A stretch of DNA of 64,000 bases from Ensifer canadensis. Its GTDB lineage: Bacteria; Pseudomonadota; Alphaproteobacteria; Rhizobiales; Rhizobiaceae. This document shows positions 52,440-62,084 of the stretch, in pieces (positions within the stretch are counted from its first letter, which is position 1; each line of letters starts with the position of its first letter). The notes beneath the pieces are model-generated. The model was given only the letters and a program-made list of their open reading frames with translations, had not been told where the DNA came from and made no database searches. The stretch lies in contig NZ_CP083370.1 in assembly GCF_017488845.2 (NCBI RefSeq), forward strand, positions 682,001-746,000, given 5' to 3'. A program made the translations under genes and the position numbers.

Positions 52440-52545
52440 CTACAGCGCCGCGCGTCTTATTAGACGCGCAAAGGTCGCTGTAGCACTTTGAATTGCTGCC
52501 TGTTGTTATCCTCAAATCGAATGGGATTTAAGGAAACATGCAGTA
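52440..52545 (-). repeat. RIME1-like mosaic element, full copy, inverted
   Basis: 106 bp, CTACAGCGCC to ACATGCAGTA, ending three bases before the stop codon (minus strand) of the next gene. Confidence 0.85.
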
Positions 52546-52548
52546 GCG

Positions 52549-53271
52549 CTAGATCGAAACGCTTGTAGGAATTGCGATGGCACCGGCAGCCGCGCCGACT
52601 GTTGAATCCAGAGATGCAATCGAGGTGGTGAGGGAGGCGCTTACTTTCCTGGCGTCGTCCGCGTCGCTGCCAGCGCCCTCAGCGCGCAGATCCTGCTCCG
52701 CTTTCCTCAGCAATTGCTTGAGCTGTTCGGCAAGTGCCTTGAACTCTGCAACCGTCCTCGCATCGGAGTTTTCCTCCGAACTCCCGGAGCTGAATTCGCG
52801 GTAGGCGCGTTCGGCAAGGGACGATGGCTCTGTCTTGTCGGCGCTGTTGCCTTCTTCGCCGCCGGCATTCGCCATCTCGTCGGCATTCACTTCCATCGCC
52901 GCCGATGCAACCGTTGTTGCTGCGGATGCGGCACCGGCCGCCGTGTCGCCACCGGCCAGGCCGGACGAGCCGCCACCGGCGAATTGCTGTGCGGCCGCGC
53001 CAAGCTGCTGGGCCAACTGTTTTGCAAGCCTTGCAAGCGTCTCCGGGTCCGAGGCCCAGAACCGCAGCATCTGCATCTGCTCCTTCAACTCGTCCAATTT
53101 CTTCTTGGCAATGGCCTTGCGGTTGGCGGCGGTCTCATCGTCCGTACGCAAAAGATTGAGAAGGGAAGATCTGCTCTTTTGCTCCAGCGGCGCCACGTCG
53201 GTGCCCGCTTGCGATCCGGCCGCGGGGACACGCGTTGCGCTCGCATTTGAAAAGAACCCGTATATCTGCAT
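52549..53271 (-). CDS. hypothetical protein, Ala-rich with coiled coils
   Basis: 240 residues, MQIYGFFSNASATRVPAAG. A predicted coiled coil around 55-95 (AKKKLDELKEQMQMLRFWASDPETLARLAKQLAQQL) and another around 170-200 (AEFKALAEQLKQLLRKAEQDL), separated by a low-complexity Gly/Ala/Thr stretch. No signal peptide, no known motif. Rhizobial proteins of this kind are unassigned. Confidence 0.65.
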   Translation of the reverse strand: MQIYGFFSNASATRVPAAGSQAGTDVAPLEQKSRSSLLNLLRTDDETAANRKAIAKKKLDELKEQMQMLRFWASDPETLARLAKQLAQQLGAAAQQFAGGGSSGLAGGDTAAGAASAATTVASAAMEVNADEMANAGGEEGNSADKTEPSSLAERAYREFSSGSSEENSDARTVAEFKALAEQLKQLLRKAEQDLRAEGAGSDADDARKVSASLTTSIASLDSTVGAAAGAIAIPTSVSI

Positions 53272-53481
53272 CGGGGCAGTCTCCGCTGAATGTGCGGGGA
53301 CCTAAACAGCCATGTCTTGTGCGGACCTGTTGCTGGACCGCCCCTCGGTTGCAAACCGAAAAAAGAAAACGCCGCGAGGGGATGGGATCCTCGCGGCGGC
53401 CGCAAGAAGGCGGCAAGTCAGGCAGTGTCAAAGGATGGCTCGGCGGCGGTCGCGCGGACCTGCTGCCACGGCAAGAAATGT

Positions 53482-53937
53482 TTACTTGGCGAGGGACGCC
53501 TTCGGGTCGAGGCGCTTTTCCGGAACCGGCGTACGCTTGAACACCGGAGCCGTCTCCGCAGCGGTCTGTTCGACCGGCGCCACCAGCGTGGCGGCAGCCT
53601 CGGTCGCCTGACCGACAGTGCCGGTCGTTACCTTGGCATCGGGCTTGATCGCATCGGTTTCGGCAAACTGGGTGTCAAGGAATTCATAGGCGATGCGGGC
53701 GCCTTCCCGGGCCCGATGGCCAAGTGCGACGAAGGTTTCAGCACCCTTCTCGCAGACCTCCGGCTTCTGGATGCAGATGGCGCTGATATACTGGAATGCC
53801 TCATTGGCGGCCGAGAAGGTATCGCCGAGCTCGACCTTCGGTCCGTGCTCCAGCTTCTGCGCGCTCGACGGATCGAGGAACGGCAGCAGCACCAGCACCA
53901 TCGAAAACCAGAATGTCGCCTTGATGAGAAACCACAT
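53482..53937 (-). CDS. DUF5330 family protein
   Basis: 151 residues. Starts MWFLIKATFWFSMVLVLLPFLDP, a signal-anchor helix, then a short helical domain with paired Cys (ICIQKPEVCEKG). This N-terminus is typical of alphaproteobacterial DUF5330. Likely inner-membrane or periplasmic. The C-terminus is Ala/Pro-rich and disordered. Confidence 0.78.
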   Translation of the reverse strand: MWFLIKATFWFSMVLVLLPFLDPSSAQKLEHGPKVELGDTFSAANEAFQYISAICIQKPEVCEKGAETFVALGHRAREGARIAYEFLDTQFAETDAIKPDAKVTTGTVGQATEAAATLVAPVEQTAAETAPVFKRTPVPEKRLDPKASLAK

Positions 53938-54555
53938 GTTCTGCCCATCCTATATTCGGCTGCCGCGCCCGCCGGTCTTCTAGCCGGTTTTACTGCTTTC
54001 GGCATCCTGGAGCGCCGCAGTATCCCCTGATACCCGTTCACGCCCGCCGTCGTTTGCATGAGGACCGCCGTCTTTCGTCGCCCGGCCCTTTGTTGAGACT
54101 GACATTAGGCAGGGAATCACAAGACCGCTTTTCAAAAACCCGCAGCATTTGTTTCGAATTTTAATGAAATTCCCGATTTTGAGGATTTGCCGGGCATTTG
54201 TGTCGCATTTTAGCTTTCGCCGTTAAGGTTCATGGCGGCGGGCCGCCGGCAAAGGCCGAAAGCGTGGGCAACGGCACCGGGGCGCCCTGCCCAAATCCTT
54301 AACGTGAGGCGGAAAATGCACGGAAATCCGTTGCTTACGCCCCGTTAACCACAAGAAATGAAGGTCGCCCGAATTGCCTCAAAACGGGATTTTTCAGGCA
54401 TTTGGCGCCGTTCCGGGACAGTCCCGTTTATTCTTTCATTAAGCCGGGGATGCGAGATTCCGACATGTCACGAGGCAGTTCGAATGGCGGCCCGCATGAA
54501 GCGGAAATCGGTCACGCTCAGTCTCGCAAGAACAACAAATGTGGCAGGGTAAGGC
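53938..54555. other. Long intergenic region upstream of the DivJ-like kinase
   Basis: 618 bases between divergent DUF5330 and kinase genes. It contains two TTAAC half sites (54304-54308 and 54345-54349) but no full CtrA box. A 64-codon open frame (54358-54552) ends just before the kinase start but lacks a ribosome site. I see no repeat or RNA gene that I can name. Confidence 0.55.
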
Positions 54556-56116
<1,561 letters not shown>

Positions 56117-56145
<29 letters not shown>

Positions 56146-57082
56146 TCGCAAGAAGGCGGCGCGTTCCGCGCCAGGCCTTGCCATGCGTGGGCTGGCTCTC
56201 GCCGGCCGCGGGGTTGCGCTTGCTGGACGGCTGGCGGCCCGGCACCCGTTGAGTGCCGGCGGTTCGGCTGCCTTTGTTGTGGTCTTCTCCTTCGTTGCTG
56301 CAAACGCCATGTGGTACCAGCATGGCGCCCATCCATCGCCGTTGCTTCGCACCCGCGTGCCGCTTGTCAGTCCAGAGACCGCCGAGCGCATCGCCGTCGC
56401 CAAGGGCGCCGAGATCGAGCCGCGCAACGTCACCACCTTCGTCATCAAGCGCGAGGACGACAAGGCGACGGAAAACGTCGAGGAGGTGATCGCGGCGGTC
56501 CCGTCTGAGGCGCCTGCCGAAAAGCCGTCGCCCGAACGTGTCGCCTCGGTGCCGGAGACGTCCGCGTCACCACTGGTCGCCGATATCCAGAAGGAACTGA
56601 ACCGCATCGGCCTTTATGATGGCGTGCCGGATGGACGCACAGGCCCGCGCACGTCAGCCGCAATCCTGCGATTTGAGAAGCAGGCCGGACGCACCGAGAC
56701 AGGCGCCGTGAGCGCCGAACTGCTGCGCGCCCTGCGCACGACATCTGGCCAGAAGATGGCCGCGGCACTGCCGGCAAGCCGGCCCTACGCCGATCCGAAA
56801 CGTGCAGTTGCCGATGTCGACCCTGTCGCCGCAGCCATCCGCTCGGCCGAGACCGACAAGATGCTGATTCCGCGTGCCGAGATCCCGGTGTCGAGCGAGC
56901 TGGTCCTGGACATCCAGAAGGGCTTAAGCAACCTCGCCTATGCCGACATCGTCGTCGACGGCGTTGCGGGGGACCAGACGCGTGCAGCGATTCGCCATTT
57001 CGAGAAGCACTACCGGTTGCCGCAGACCGGTGAGCCCAATGCCAAAGTGCTGAAGAAGCTCAAGGAGATCGGCGCGCTTTGA
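56117..57082 (+). CDS. membrane protein with two peptidoglycan-binding domains
   Basis: 321 residues. A basic N-terminus (MAPRKRKQPDRKKAARS), one membrane helix near 55-70 (GGSAAFVVVFSFVAANAMW), a linker, then two PG_binding_1 domains: VADIQKELNRIGLYDGVPDGRTGPRTSAAILRFE (about 155-190) and VLDIQKGLSNLAYADIVVDGVAGDQTRAAIRHFE (about 263-298). So it is anchored in the inner membrane and binds peptidoglycan in the periplasm. Coupled to the kinase gene by overlap, suggesting a link between wall and cell-cycle signalling. Confidence 0.82.
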
Positions 57083-57172
57083 GGGACCTTCTCACGGGCG
57101 CGTCTCCCATCCGTTGAACACATTCTTGTCGCGGCAGCCAATTTGCATGCCTGGCTCCGCCCGTGTACAGGC

Positions 57173-57538
57173 ATGTCCATGCGTCTCAAATCCCACATTT
57201 TCGTCTCCGCGTTGCTGCGCCGCGCCTTTGCGCTCGGTGGGTACGCAGCTATCCTGCGCAAGGGGGCGGAGGACGCTGGCGCGATCTTTATTCGTCAACG
57301 CACGCGGATGGGTACCGAAACGCTGTTTGCACCGGCGCCGCAGAACTTCTTCGATGACGACGCCAATATCGGTCGCAAGTTCGAGATCCGCTTGAAGGAT
57401 CGCGATGGCGACGCCGTGGATGATGCACTCTCCCGTGAAATCCGTTTCGATCCGGATTGCTGGATCGTCGAGATCGAGCTGGACGATCGCGCCGACCTGT
57501 TCGATGTCGTGCCGGAAGACGGCGCAAACCACTCTTGA
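57173..57538 (+). CDS. DUF1491 family protein
   Basis: 121 residues. MRLKSHIFVSALLRRAFALGGYAAILRKGAEDAGAIFIRQR is the diagnostic DUF1491 start, followed by DPDCWIVEIE near the C-terminus. Small cytosolic protein of unknown function in alphaproteobacteria. ATG 57173 and ATG 57179 are both possible; the first has the closer AGG. Confidence 0.8.
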   Translation: MSMRLKSHIFVSALLRRAFALGGYAAILRKGAEDAGAIFIRQRTRMGTETLFAPAPQNFFDDDANIGRKFEIRLKDRDGDAVDDALSREIRFDPDCWIVEIELDDRADLFDVVPEDGANHS

Positions 57539-57579
57539 ACCATATGTGAGAGCTGGGCCGGCTCGGTCGTGACCAGGAC

Positions 57580-57683
57580 TAGAGCATTTCCAGGAAAAGT
57601 GCGAAGCGGTTTTCCGTCAGGAAATGCGTAAAAACAAAGAGATAGAGCGTTTGTTCGGTTCCGTCTAAATCGGAAACGCTCTA
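57580..57683. repeat. MITE-like palindromic element
   Basis: 104 bp with near-perfect terminal inverted repeats (TAGAGCATTTCC / GGAAACGCTCTA, 11 of 12 bases) and an inner hairpin (GGAAAAGTGCGAAGCGGTTTTCC). Such elements are widespread in Rhizobiales. Its right end supplies the TAG stop of the DUF2336 gene. Confidence 0.8.
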
Positions 57684-58727
57684 ACGGCGGCCGAACACCC
57701 GTTGCGGCTTGGCGCCGCCGGCGGCCCCGGCTACCTTGCGGACGGTCAGCTGGCACGCATCATTGGCATGGTCATCCGCAAGATAGGGCTGGTGCCGTGC
57801 CGCGGGCGCGTCCCGTTCCTCGGATTGCAGCCAGGCGTCAAGCTGTTCGCGGCTCGATGTCGGGTCCATGGCGCCGGTCAAGGCTTCAGCGCGCGTGGTG
57901 CCGCCGATGCGTTCGGCGAGGTGCGGATAAAGCGACTGCAGCACGAAGGTGAGATCGTCGGTCGGCAGCGATAGGGCGATCAGGCTCGTCGCCAGCTGTT
58001 GGCCGGAAACGTCGAGAAGAATGCGCTCGACCAGGTGCCCTCCGGCATCGAGCGCCGTCGCCAGCGCACGCGAAAACAGGATGATCTCGCCGCTGCGGGC
58101 AAAGCGCACCAGGAGGGCGCTTAGCGTAGTGCTGATCGGTATAATGGTAGATGCGGCGGCAGCCGCCTCGTGCGCCGCGACACGGGCAAGTGTCTTGATT
58201 TCGGTGCGCAAGGTTTCCTCGCGCGCGGCCCTTGCAGCATCGACATCCGGCTCGGCCAGCGTTGAAGGCGCAGCGACTGTCTGTTGCCGCACGTCCGGGC
58301 GGGCGGAAAGGCCGGCGGGGTTGTGGTGCTCGACCAGGGCATCGATCACGGAAGGCGACAGAGCGGTGCGGCGGGCGATTGCACCGGCGTGGGCCGCTCC
58401 CTGCTGGCGGATGATGCCGATAAGCGTTCGATCCGACAGGGCCTGCGAACGGGTCAGGAAAATGGCGGCGATCGAGATCGGCATGCTGCCGATCAGGGCT
58501 GCGACCGGCTCCGGAACATGGGGGCACTGCGACAGCGCGGCGGCGGCCTGACGGCGCGCTTCGCTGCTGGAGCCGAGGAACAGCGGCTCGAACAATTCGG
58601 AAAATTGCTTCATGTCGGACTTGCGAGGGATCCGCAGGCTTTCGAAACCGCTGACGGTTGCCATCAGGACGACGTCCTTCAAGCGGCCCGTCTGTGGCCT
58701 TTCCAACTCACGAAAGCGATCCGTCAC
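57681..58727 (-). CDS. DUF2336 family protein
   Basis: 348 residues, all-helical HEAT-like repeats: FEPLFLGSSSEARRQAAAALSQCPHVPEPVAALIGSMPISIAAIFLTRSQALSDRTLIGIIRQ and ALSPSVIDALVEH are typical of DUF2336. GTG 58727 is chosen because GCAAGG lies upstream. Its last codon CGT is followed by TAG from the palindromic element. Function unknown in the family. Confidence 0.78.
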   Translation of the reverse strand: MTDRFRELERPQTGRLKDVVLMATVSGFESLRIPRKSDMKQFSELFEPLFLGSSSEARRQAAAALSQCPHVPEPVAALIGSMPISIAAIFLTRSQALSDRTLIGIIRQQGAAHAGAIARRTALSPSVIDALVEHHNPAGLSARPDVRQQTVAAPSTLAEPDVDAARAAREETLRTEIKTLARVAAHEAAAAASTIIPISTTLSALLVRFARSGEIILFSRALATALDAGGHLVERILLDVSGQQLATSLIALSLPTDDLTFVLQSLYPHLAERIGGTTRAEALTGAMDPTSSREQLDAWLQSEERDAPAARHQPYLADDHANDACQLTVRKVAGAAGGAKPQRVFGRR

Positions 58728-59045
58728 GATAAATCCTTGCACGCAAAACATGATCGCCATTGCCGGCGATCCGGAACGGCACACGTCACTAAAAATAAAA
58801 GAAAAGCGTTAGCGTACTGTTAACTATGGACGTTGGGGCTTTATTCAGGCTTGCGGCGTGCGAGCGGCTGGTGATTTTGTGCGCTTTCTATCGCAAAGCC
58901 CTGCTTCCTGTGGGCTCGATCGTTTCCAGCCTTAAAAAATCCACAAGCGGCTTTAAGTGATCGCGGTGACGGTGAAGGGTTCCGGACGCCCGCCGACGCA
59001 AGAGGGCTTAGTGAAGAGGGGCCTTCCGATGGGAGAAAGCTTACT
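58728..59045. other. Divergent promoter region with a possible CtrA site
   Basis: 318 bases between the DUF2336 and SH3-domain genes. It should hold both promoters; the TTAG-N7-TTAAC motif is the only element I can name. GGGAG near 59033 may serve the downstream GTG start. Confidence 0.55.
58809..58824. promoter_or_regulatory. Near-consensus CtrA box
   Basis: TTAG-CGTACTG-TTAAC: one mismatch to TTAA-N7-TTAAC. It is 82 bases upstream of the DUF2336 start (minus strand) and 222 bases before the SH3-protein gene. Confidence 0.4.
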
Positions 59046-59729
59046 GTGAAGAAAATAGTGTTGCGCGCAGCGGCCATATGCGCGCTTTTCCTGGCGCCGG
59101 CGATTGCCGAGGCGGCAGAGGGGTTTGCAACCGCCAACGTCAATATGCGGTCCGGTCCGAGCACGCGCTATCCGGCAGTGTCGTTGATCCCGGCCGGAGA
59201 AGCCGTCGAAATCCACGGCTGTCTTGCCGATCTGCCCTGGTGTGACGTTTCCTTCTTTGGCGGCCGCGGCTGGGTCGCCGGACGCTATGTGCAGGCGGAT
59301 TATCGTCGCAACAGGGTCTATGTCGAACCGCAATATTACCGCCCGCTCGGTATCCCGACGGTGGTCTTCCAATTCGATCGCTACTGGGACCGCAACTATC
59401 GCGGCCGTGACTTCTATCGCGACCGTGACCGGTGGCGTCGTGGGCCGGATTGGGTCGACGACAACCGTCGCCCGCGGGACTGGGAACGTCAGCGTGACCG
59501 CGATCGCCGCGAGTGGGAACGCGACCGCACCCGGCAGGACTGGGAGCGTAACCGCAGAGACGGCGAGCGCTGGGACGATCAGGCAGGCGGCGATGACCGC
59601 CGCGACTGGGAACGTCAACGGGACCGCGATGGCACCCGCGTGCGCGAGGACTTCGAAGATGGTTACGGCGGCGCTCGCCCGGTTCCATTGATTCGATGCC
59701 AGGCGATGGACCCATCCTGCGTGGAGTGA
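59046..59729 (+). CDS. exported SH3-domain protein with Arg/Asp-rich tail
   Basis: 227 residues, GTG start. Signal peptide MKKIVLRAAAICALFLAPAIAEA, then a bacterial SH3 domain (about 25-85: ATANVNMRSGPSTRYPAVSLIPAGEAVEIHGC...GWVAGRYV). The C-terminal 100 residues are RDRD/RDWER repeats, strongly charged, ending with Cys pairs (IRCQAMDPSC). Periplasmic; SH3 domains often bind cell-wall peptides. Terminator follows. Confidence 0.82.
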   Translation: MKKIVLRAAAICALFLAPAIAEAAEGFATANVNMRSGPSTRYPAVSLIPAGEAVEIHGCLADLPWCDVSFFGGRGWVAGRYVQADYRRNRVYVEPQYYRPLGIPTVVFQFDRYWDRNYRGRDFYRDRDRWRRGPDWVDDNRRPRDWERQRDRDRREWERDRTRQDWERNRRDGERWDDQAGGDDRRDWERQRDRDGTRVREDFEDGYGGARPVPLIRCQAMDPSCVE

Positions 59730-59761
59730 TGCGAGTGGTGGGCGATGCGCCCAGCTTTCGG

Positions 59762-59789
59762 ACGGGCGGCCCAAGGGCCGCCCGTTTTT
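59762..59789 (+). terminator. Intrinsic terminator after the SH3-domain gene
   Basis: ACGGGCGGCCC-AAG-GGCCGCCCGT followed by TTTTC; strong GC stem and U-run. Confidence 0.9.
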
Positions 59790-59874
59790 CGTTGGCGTTC
59801 GGATTTTCGCTGCTCTCGGTCGGAACCATTGCCGTTGCGATGCGTTGAAAGCGGGCAAGAGAAGGAGCGTTGCA

Positions 59875-60159
59875 ATGGTAGAAAAGAAACTGCAGGCGGT
59901 GCGTGACACGGTCGAGAGTGAAGTCGAAGCATCGGCTGCTCGCGTCGAGTTGGAAGCGCAGATTGCCGAGTTGCGCGCCGAGATTGCCCGGCTGACCGAT
60001 AGCGTGTCGGCGATCGGGTCCGGTGCAAAAGCGGTTGTTCAGAGCGAAGCGGAGTTGATGACCGAGCGGGTGCGAGAGCGCGTCCGTGAAGAGCCGATTT
60101 CGACGCTTCTGACCGTTGCCGGCGTTTCCTTCCTGTTTGGACTGTTGTCCAGGCGCTAG
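59875..60159 (+). CDS. DUF883/ElaB-like membrane-associated protein
   Basis: 94 residues. A long amphipathic helix (VEASAARVELEAQIAELRAEIARLTDSVSAIG) and a C-terminal hydrophobic anchor (EEPISTLLTVAGVSFLFGLLSRR) reproduce the ElaB/YqjD plan. E. coli relatives bind ribosomes at the inner membrane in stationary phase; that role is only an analogy here. AAGGAG precedes ATG 59875. Confidence 0.75.
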   Translation: MVEKKLQAVRDTVESEVEASAARVELEAQIAELRAEIARLTDSVSAIGSGAKAVVQSEAELMTERVRERVREEPISTLLTVAGVSFLFGLLSRR

Positions 60160-60471
60160 CCATTCCCGTTCCGCCCGAAGCTGTTACCCCGGATACAGTG
60201 TTTTGTTTTTCCGGGGGACATACTCCCACAGGTTAGGGGTGCAGATGCGGCGTTAACCATCTGTTAACCAGCCTATGGCTCAATCGAAGCGGACCGTCTA
60301 TGATTGGTCTGTACCACTTGAGCAAGCAGCAACCTCCGGGCGACCGGAAGAAGGAGAAGATGAGAAAAGCGCGCCTGTCCGGGCACTGCCCGGGAAAATG
60401 CGCTGGCCCCGAAAGGGCAGGGTGAAATCTGTACGGTAGTTCATCCGTCTCAAGCCTATATGGAGACGAGC
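60160..60471. other. Intergenic region with CtrA box and structured leader
   Basis: 312 bases. The CtrA box is at 60253-60268. Downstream, 60387-60421 contains CCGGGCACTGCCCGG and GGCCCCGAAAGGGC hairpins that would be in the leader of the small gene, or a separate small RNA. GGAG at 60461-60464 is its ribosome site. Confidence 0.55.
60253..60268 (+). promoter_or_regulatory. Consensus CtrA-binding site
   Basis: TTAA-CCATCTG-TTAAC, an exact match to TTAA-N7-TTAAC, 204 bases upstream of the small gene ATG. CtrA is the cell-cycle master regulator of alphaproteobacteria. Binding is inferred. Confidence 0.7.
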
Positions 60472-60645
60472 ATGGCAGACGTGATCAGAATGCAGGACCA
60501 CAAGGTCCAAATGCCACCACGCAGACCTCCGGCCATATCGGGCGGAGCAAAAGTGCTTCTGTTTACCGGAATCCGCTACGAGCGTCTCGATGGCCGCGAT
60601 CCGCAGCCAACCGCGCCCGACGGACGTCGGATCAAGAAGCAGTAG
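60472..60645 (+). CDS. small conserved-looking protein, 57 residues
   Basis: MADVIRMQDHKVQMPPRRPPAISGGAKVLLFTGIRYERLDGRDPQPTAPDGRRIKKQ-type sequence: basic ends around a short hydrophobic strand (AKVLLFTGIRYERL). GGAGACGAGC before ATG 60472. A second ATG at 60460 is possible. It lies behind a consensus CtrA box, so it may be cell-cycle regulated. No family recognised. Confidence 0.65.
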   Translation: MADVIRMQDHKVQMPPRRPPAISGGAKVLLFTGIRYERLDGRDPQPTAPDGRRIKKQ

Positions 60646-60808
60646 TTATATCCACCGCCCATGTGTCGGCTGCATCGGCCGGCCTGCGCACGGCTTTGCT
60701 TGTGCCAACAACGCTCCGCCCCTTGCGGTCGCGTTCATCTTCTCCACGACATCGAGATAGGAACGGCAAGGCTGAAGGCCGCGTACCCTGTCCGAGGGAC
60801 TGCGCTGA

Positions 60809-61354
60809 CTAACGACGGAACGGCTCGCAGCTTGATTCCGCCAGGAAGTTCCGGACCTGATCCTCGAAGCTGTCGAGCGGCGCCATGGCGCGCAGCACCG
60901 CATAGCCATCCTCTTCCTTCATCTCCACCATGATCGATTGTGCCAGAGCTTCCGGCGGCGTCTTGCGCAGTTCCACCAGCTGGATCGGCGTCGCAACCAC
61001 GAGGTCGAGCCTGCCGTTGACGGCGGTGTGGTCGTTCATGCTGAAGACCTCATTCGATGCGCTGTCGAAAACCGCAAGCGACCAGAAAGGTACCGCGCCT
61101 CTGGCGAGGAACCGCGCCGGACCGTCGGTGATCGAAAAGCTGCAGACGGCCGTGCGGAGATAAGGGTCGTCGTTGCTGAGGCCGGTCGGTCCAGGGGTAC
61201 TCGTCAAAGAAAAGAAGCTGTCCATCTCGAGAAGACCGAGAACGCGCGTATAGGCGTCGCGACCGGTAAATTGCGGCAGCACCAGCACGATGATGATATG
61301 CAGCAGTGCTGCGCCCACGAGACCAAGGATGGAAGCGAACAGCACACTACGCAT
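60809..61354 (-). CDS. DUF1254 domain membrane protein
   Basis: 181 residues. N-terminal signal-anchor (MRSVLFASILGLVGAALLHIIIVLVLPQF), then SNDDPYLRTAVCSFSITDGPARF, a DUF1254 pattern. Overlaps the DUF1214 gene by eight bases; the two domains often occur fused in one protein in other bacteria, so here they are split. Unknown function, periplasmic side. Confidence 0.75.
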   Translation of the reverse strand: MRSVLFASILGLVGAALLHIIIVLVLPQFTGRDAYTRVLGLLEMDSFFSLTSTPGPTGLSNDDPYLRTAVCSFSITDGPARFLARGAVPFWSLAVFDSASNEVFSMNDHTAVNGRLDLVVATPIQLVELRKTPPEALAQSIMVEMKEEDGYAVLRAMAPLDSFEDQVRNFLAESSCEPFRR

Positions 61355-61934
61355 CGCCGCATCCCGTTTTCACGATTTTCGGCATGGCGAGATCGATAAG
61401 GCCGGAGGAACCTGCCGTCGGGGTATCGAGCAGCGTCAGGACCAGCCGGAAGGTTCCGGAATGCCGTAACGCTACCCAGTTGTCCGGCTTGGCGTTCGGC
61501 GAGACATGGATGGTGAAGGAACTGTCTTCGGCGCGCAGCACCGTCCACGAGTTGATCGCCGAAGGCAGATCCGAGCCGGGGCGCAGCGGCACGCCATCGG
61601 CATTCGCTGCATAGAGCGTCCAGAATCGCGCCTGCGGCGTCAGCCCCGAGACATCGTAGGAGCAGGCGGCCGACAGCTTCTCGCCCCTGTCGTCGACCTG
61701 TGCCATGAACATCAGCCCTTCGGCGCCGCCATAGAGCAGTTCGCCGGCCCGGGCGCGATGTGCCTTGGCATAGGGGTCGGCATTCTCGGTCTGTGCTTCG
61801 GGGAAGGCGACCCACGGGCCGATCGAGATCGAGCCGAAACCGACCGTCGCCTTCAGCGCCCAGACGGCTGAAGCGATGCCGCCGCCGAAGGCGATGGCAA
61901 GGGCAAGGGCGACGAGGAGGGGAATTCGGAACAA
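61347..61934 (-). CDS. DUF1214 domain membrane protein
   Basis: 195 residues. N-terminal hydrophobic helix (LLVALALAIAFGGGIASAVWAL), then the DUF1214 beta domain: CSYDVSGLTPQARFWTLYAANADG, SWTVLRAEDSSFTIHVSPNAKPDNW, GTFRLVLTLLDTP. First of the two-gene unit with DUF1254. Function unknown. Confidence 0.8.
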   Translation of the reverse strand: MFRIPLLVALALAIAFGGGIASAVWALKATVGFGSISIGPWVAFPEAQTENADPYAKAHRARAGELLYGGAEGLMFMAQVDDRGEKLSAACSYDVSGLTPQARFWTLYAANADGVPLRPGSDLPSAINSWTVLRAEDSSFTIHVSPNAKPDNWVALRHSGTFRLVLTLLDTPTAGSSGLIDLAMPKIVKTGCGDA

Positions 61935-62084
61935 GGGCGGCTCTATCGAATATGGTTATGCATAGGCGCAATGCGCCGCGCAGCCCATGTCTCGCCCAAA
62001 CGGGCGCGCGACGCAACGGCGATCATCGCGCCGACCTGGCAACCGGTATCGATCCGGCCGTTCAATTCAAGGTTTCGAGCGCGT

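Noticed and set aside
54358..54552. 64-codon open frame directly upstream of the DivJ-like kinase
   Set aside because: No ribosome site, no recognisable motif, and composition like the intergenic DNA around it.
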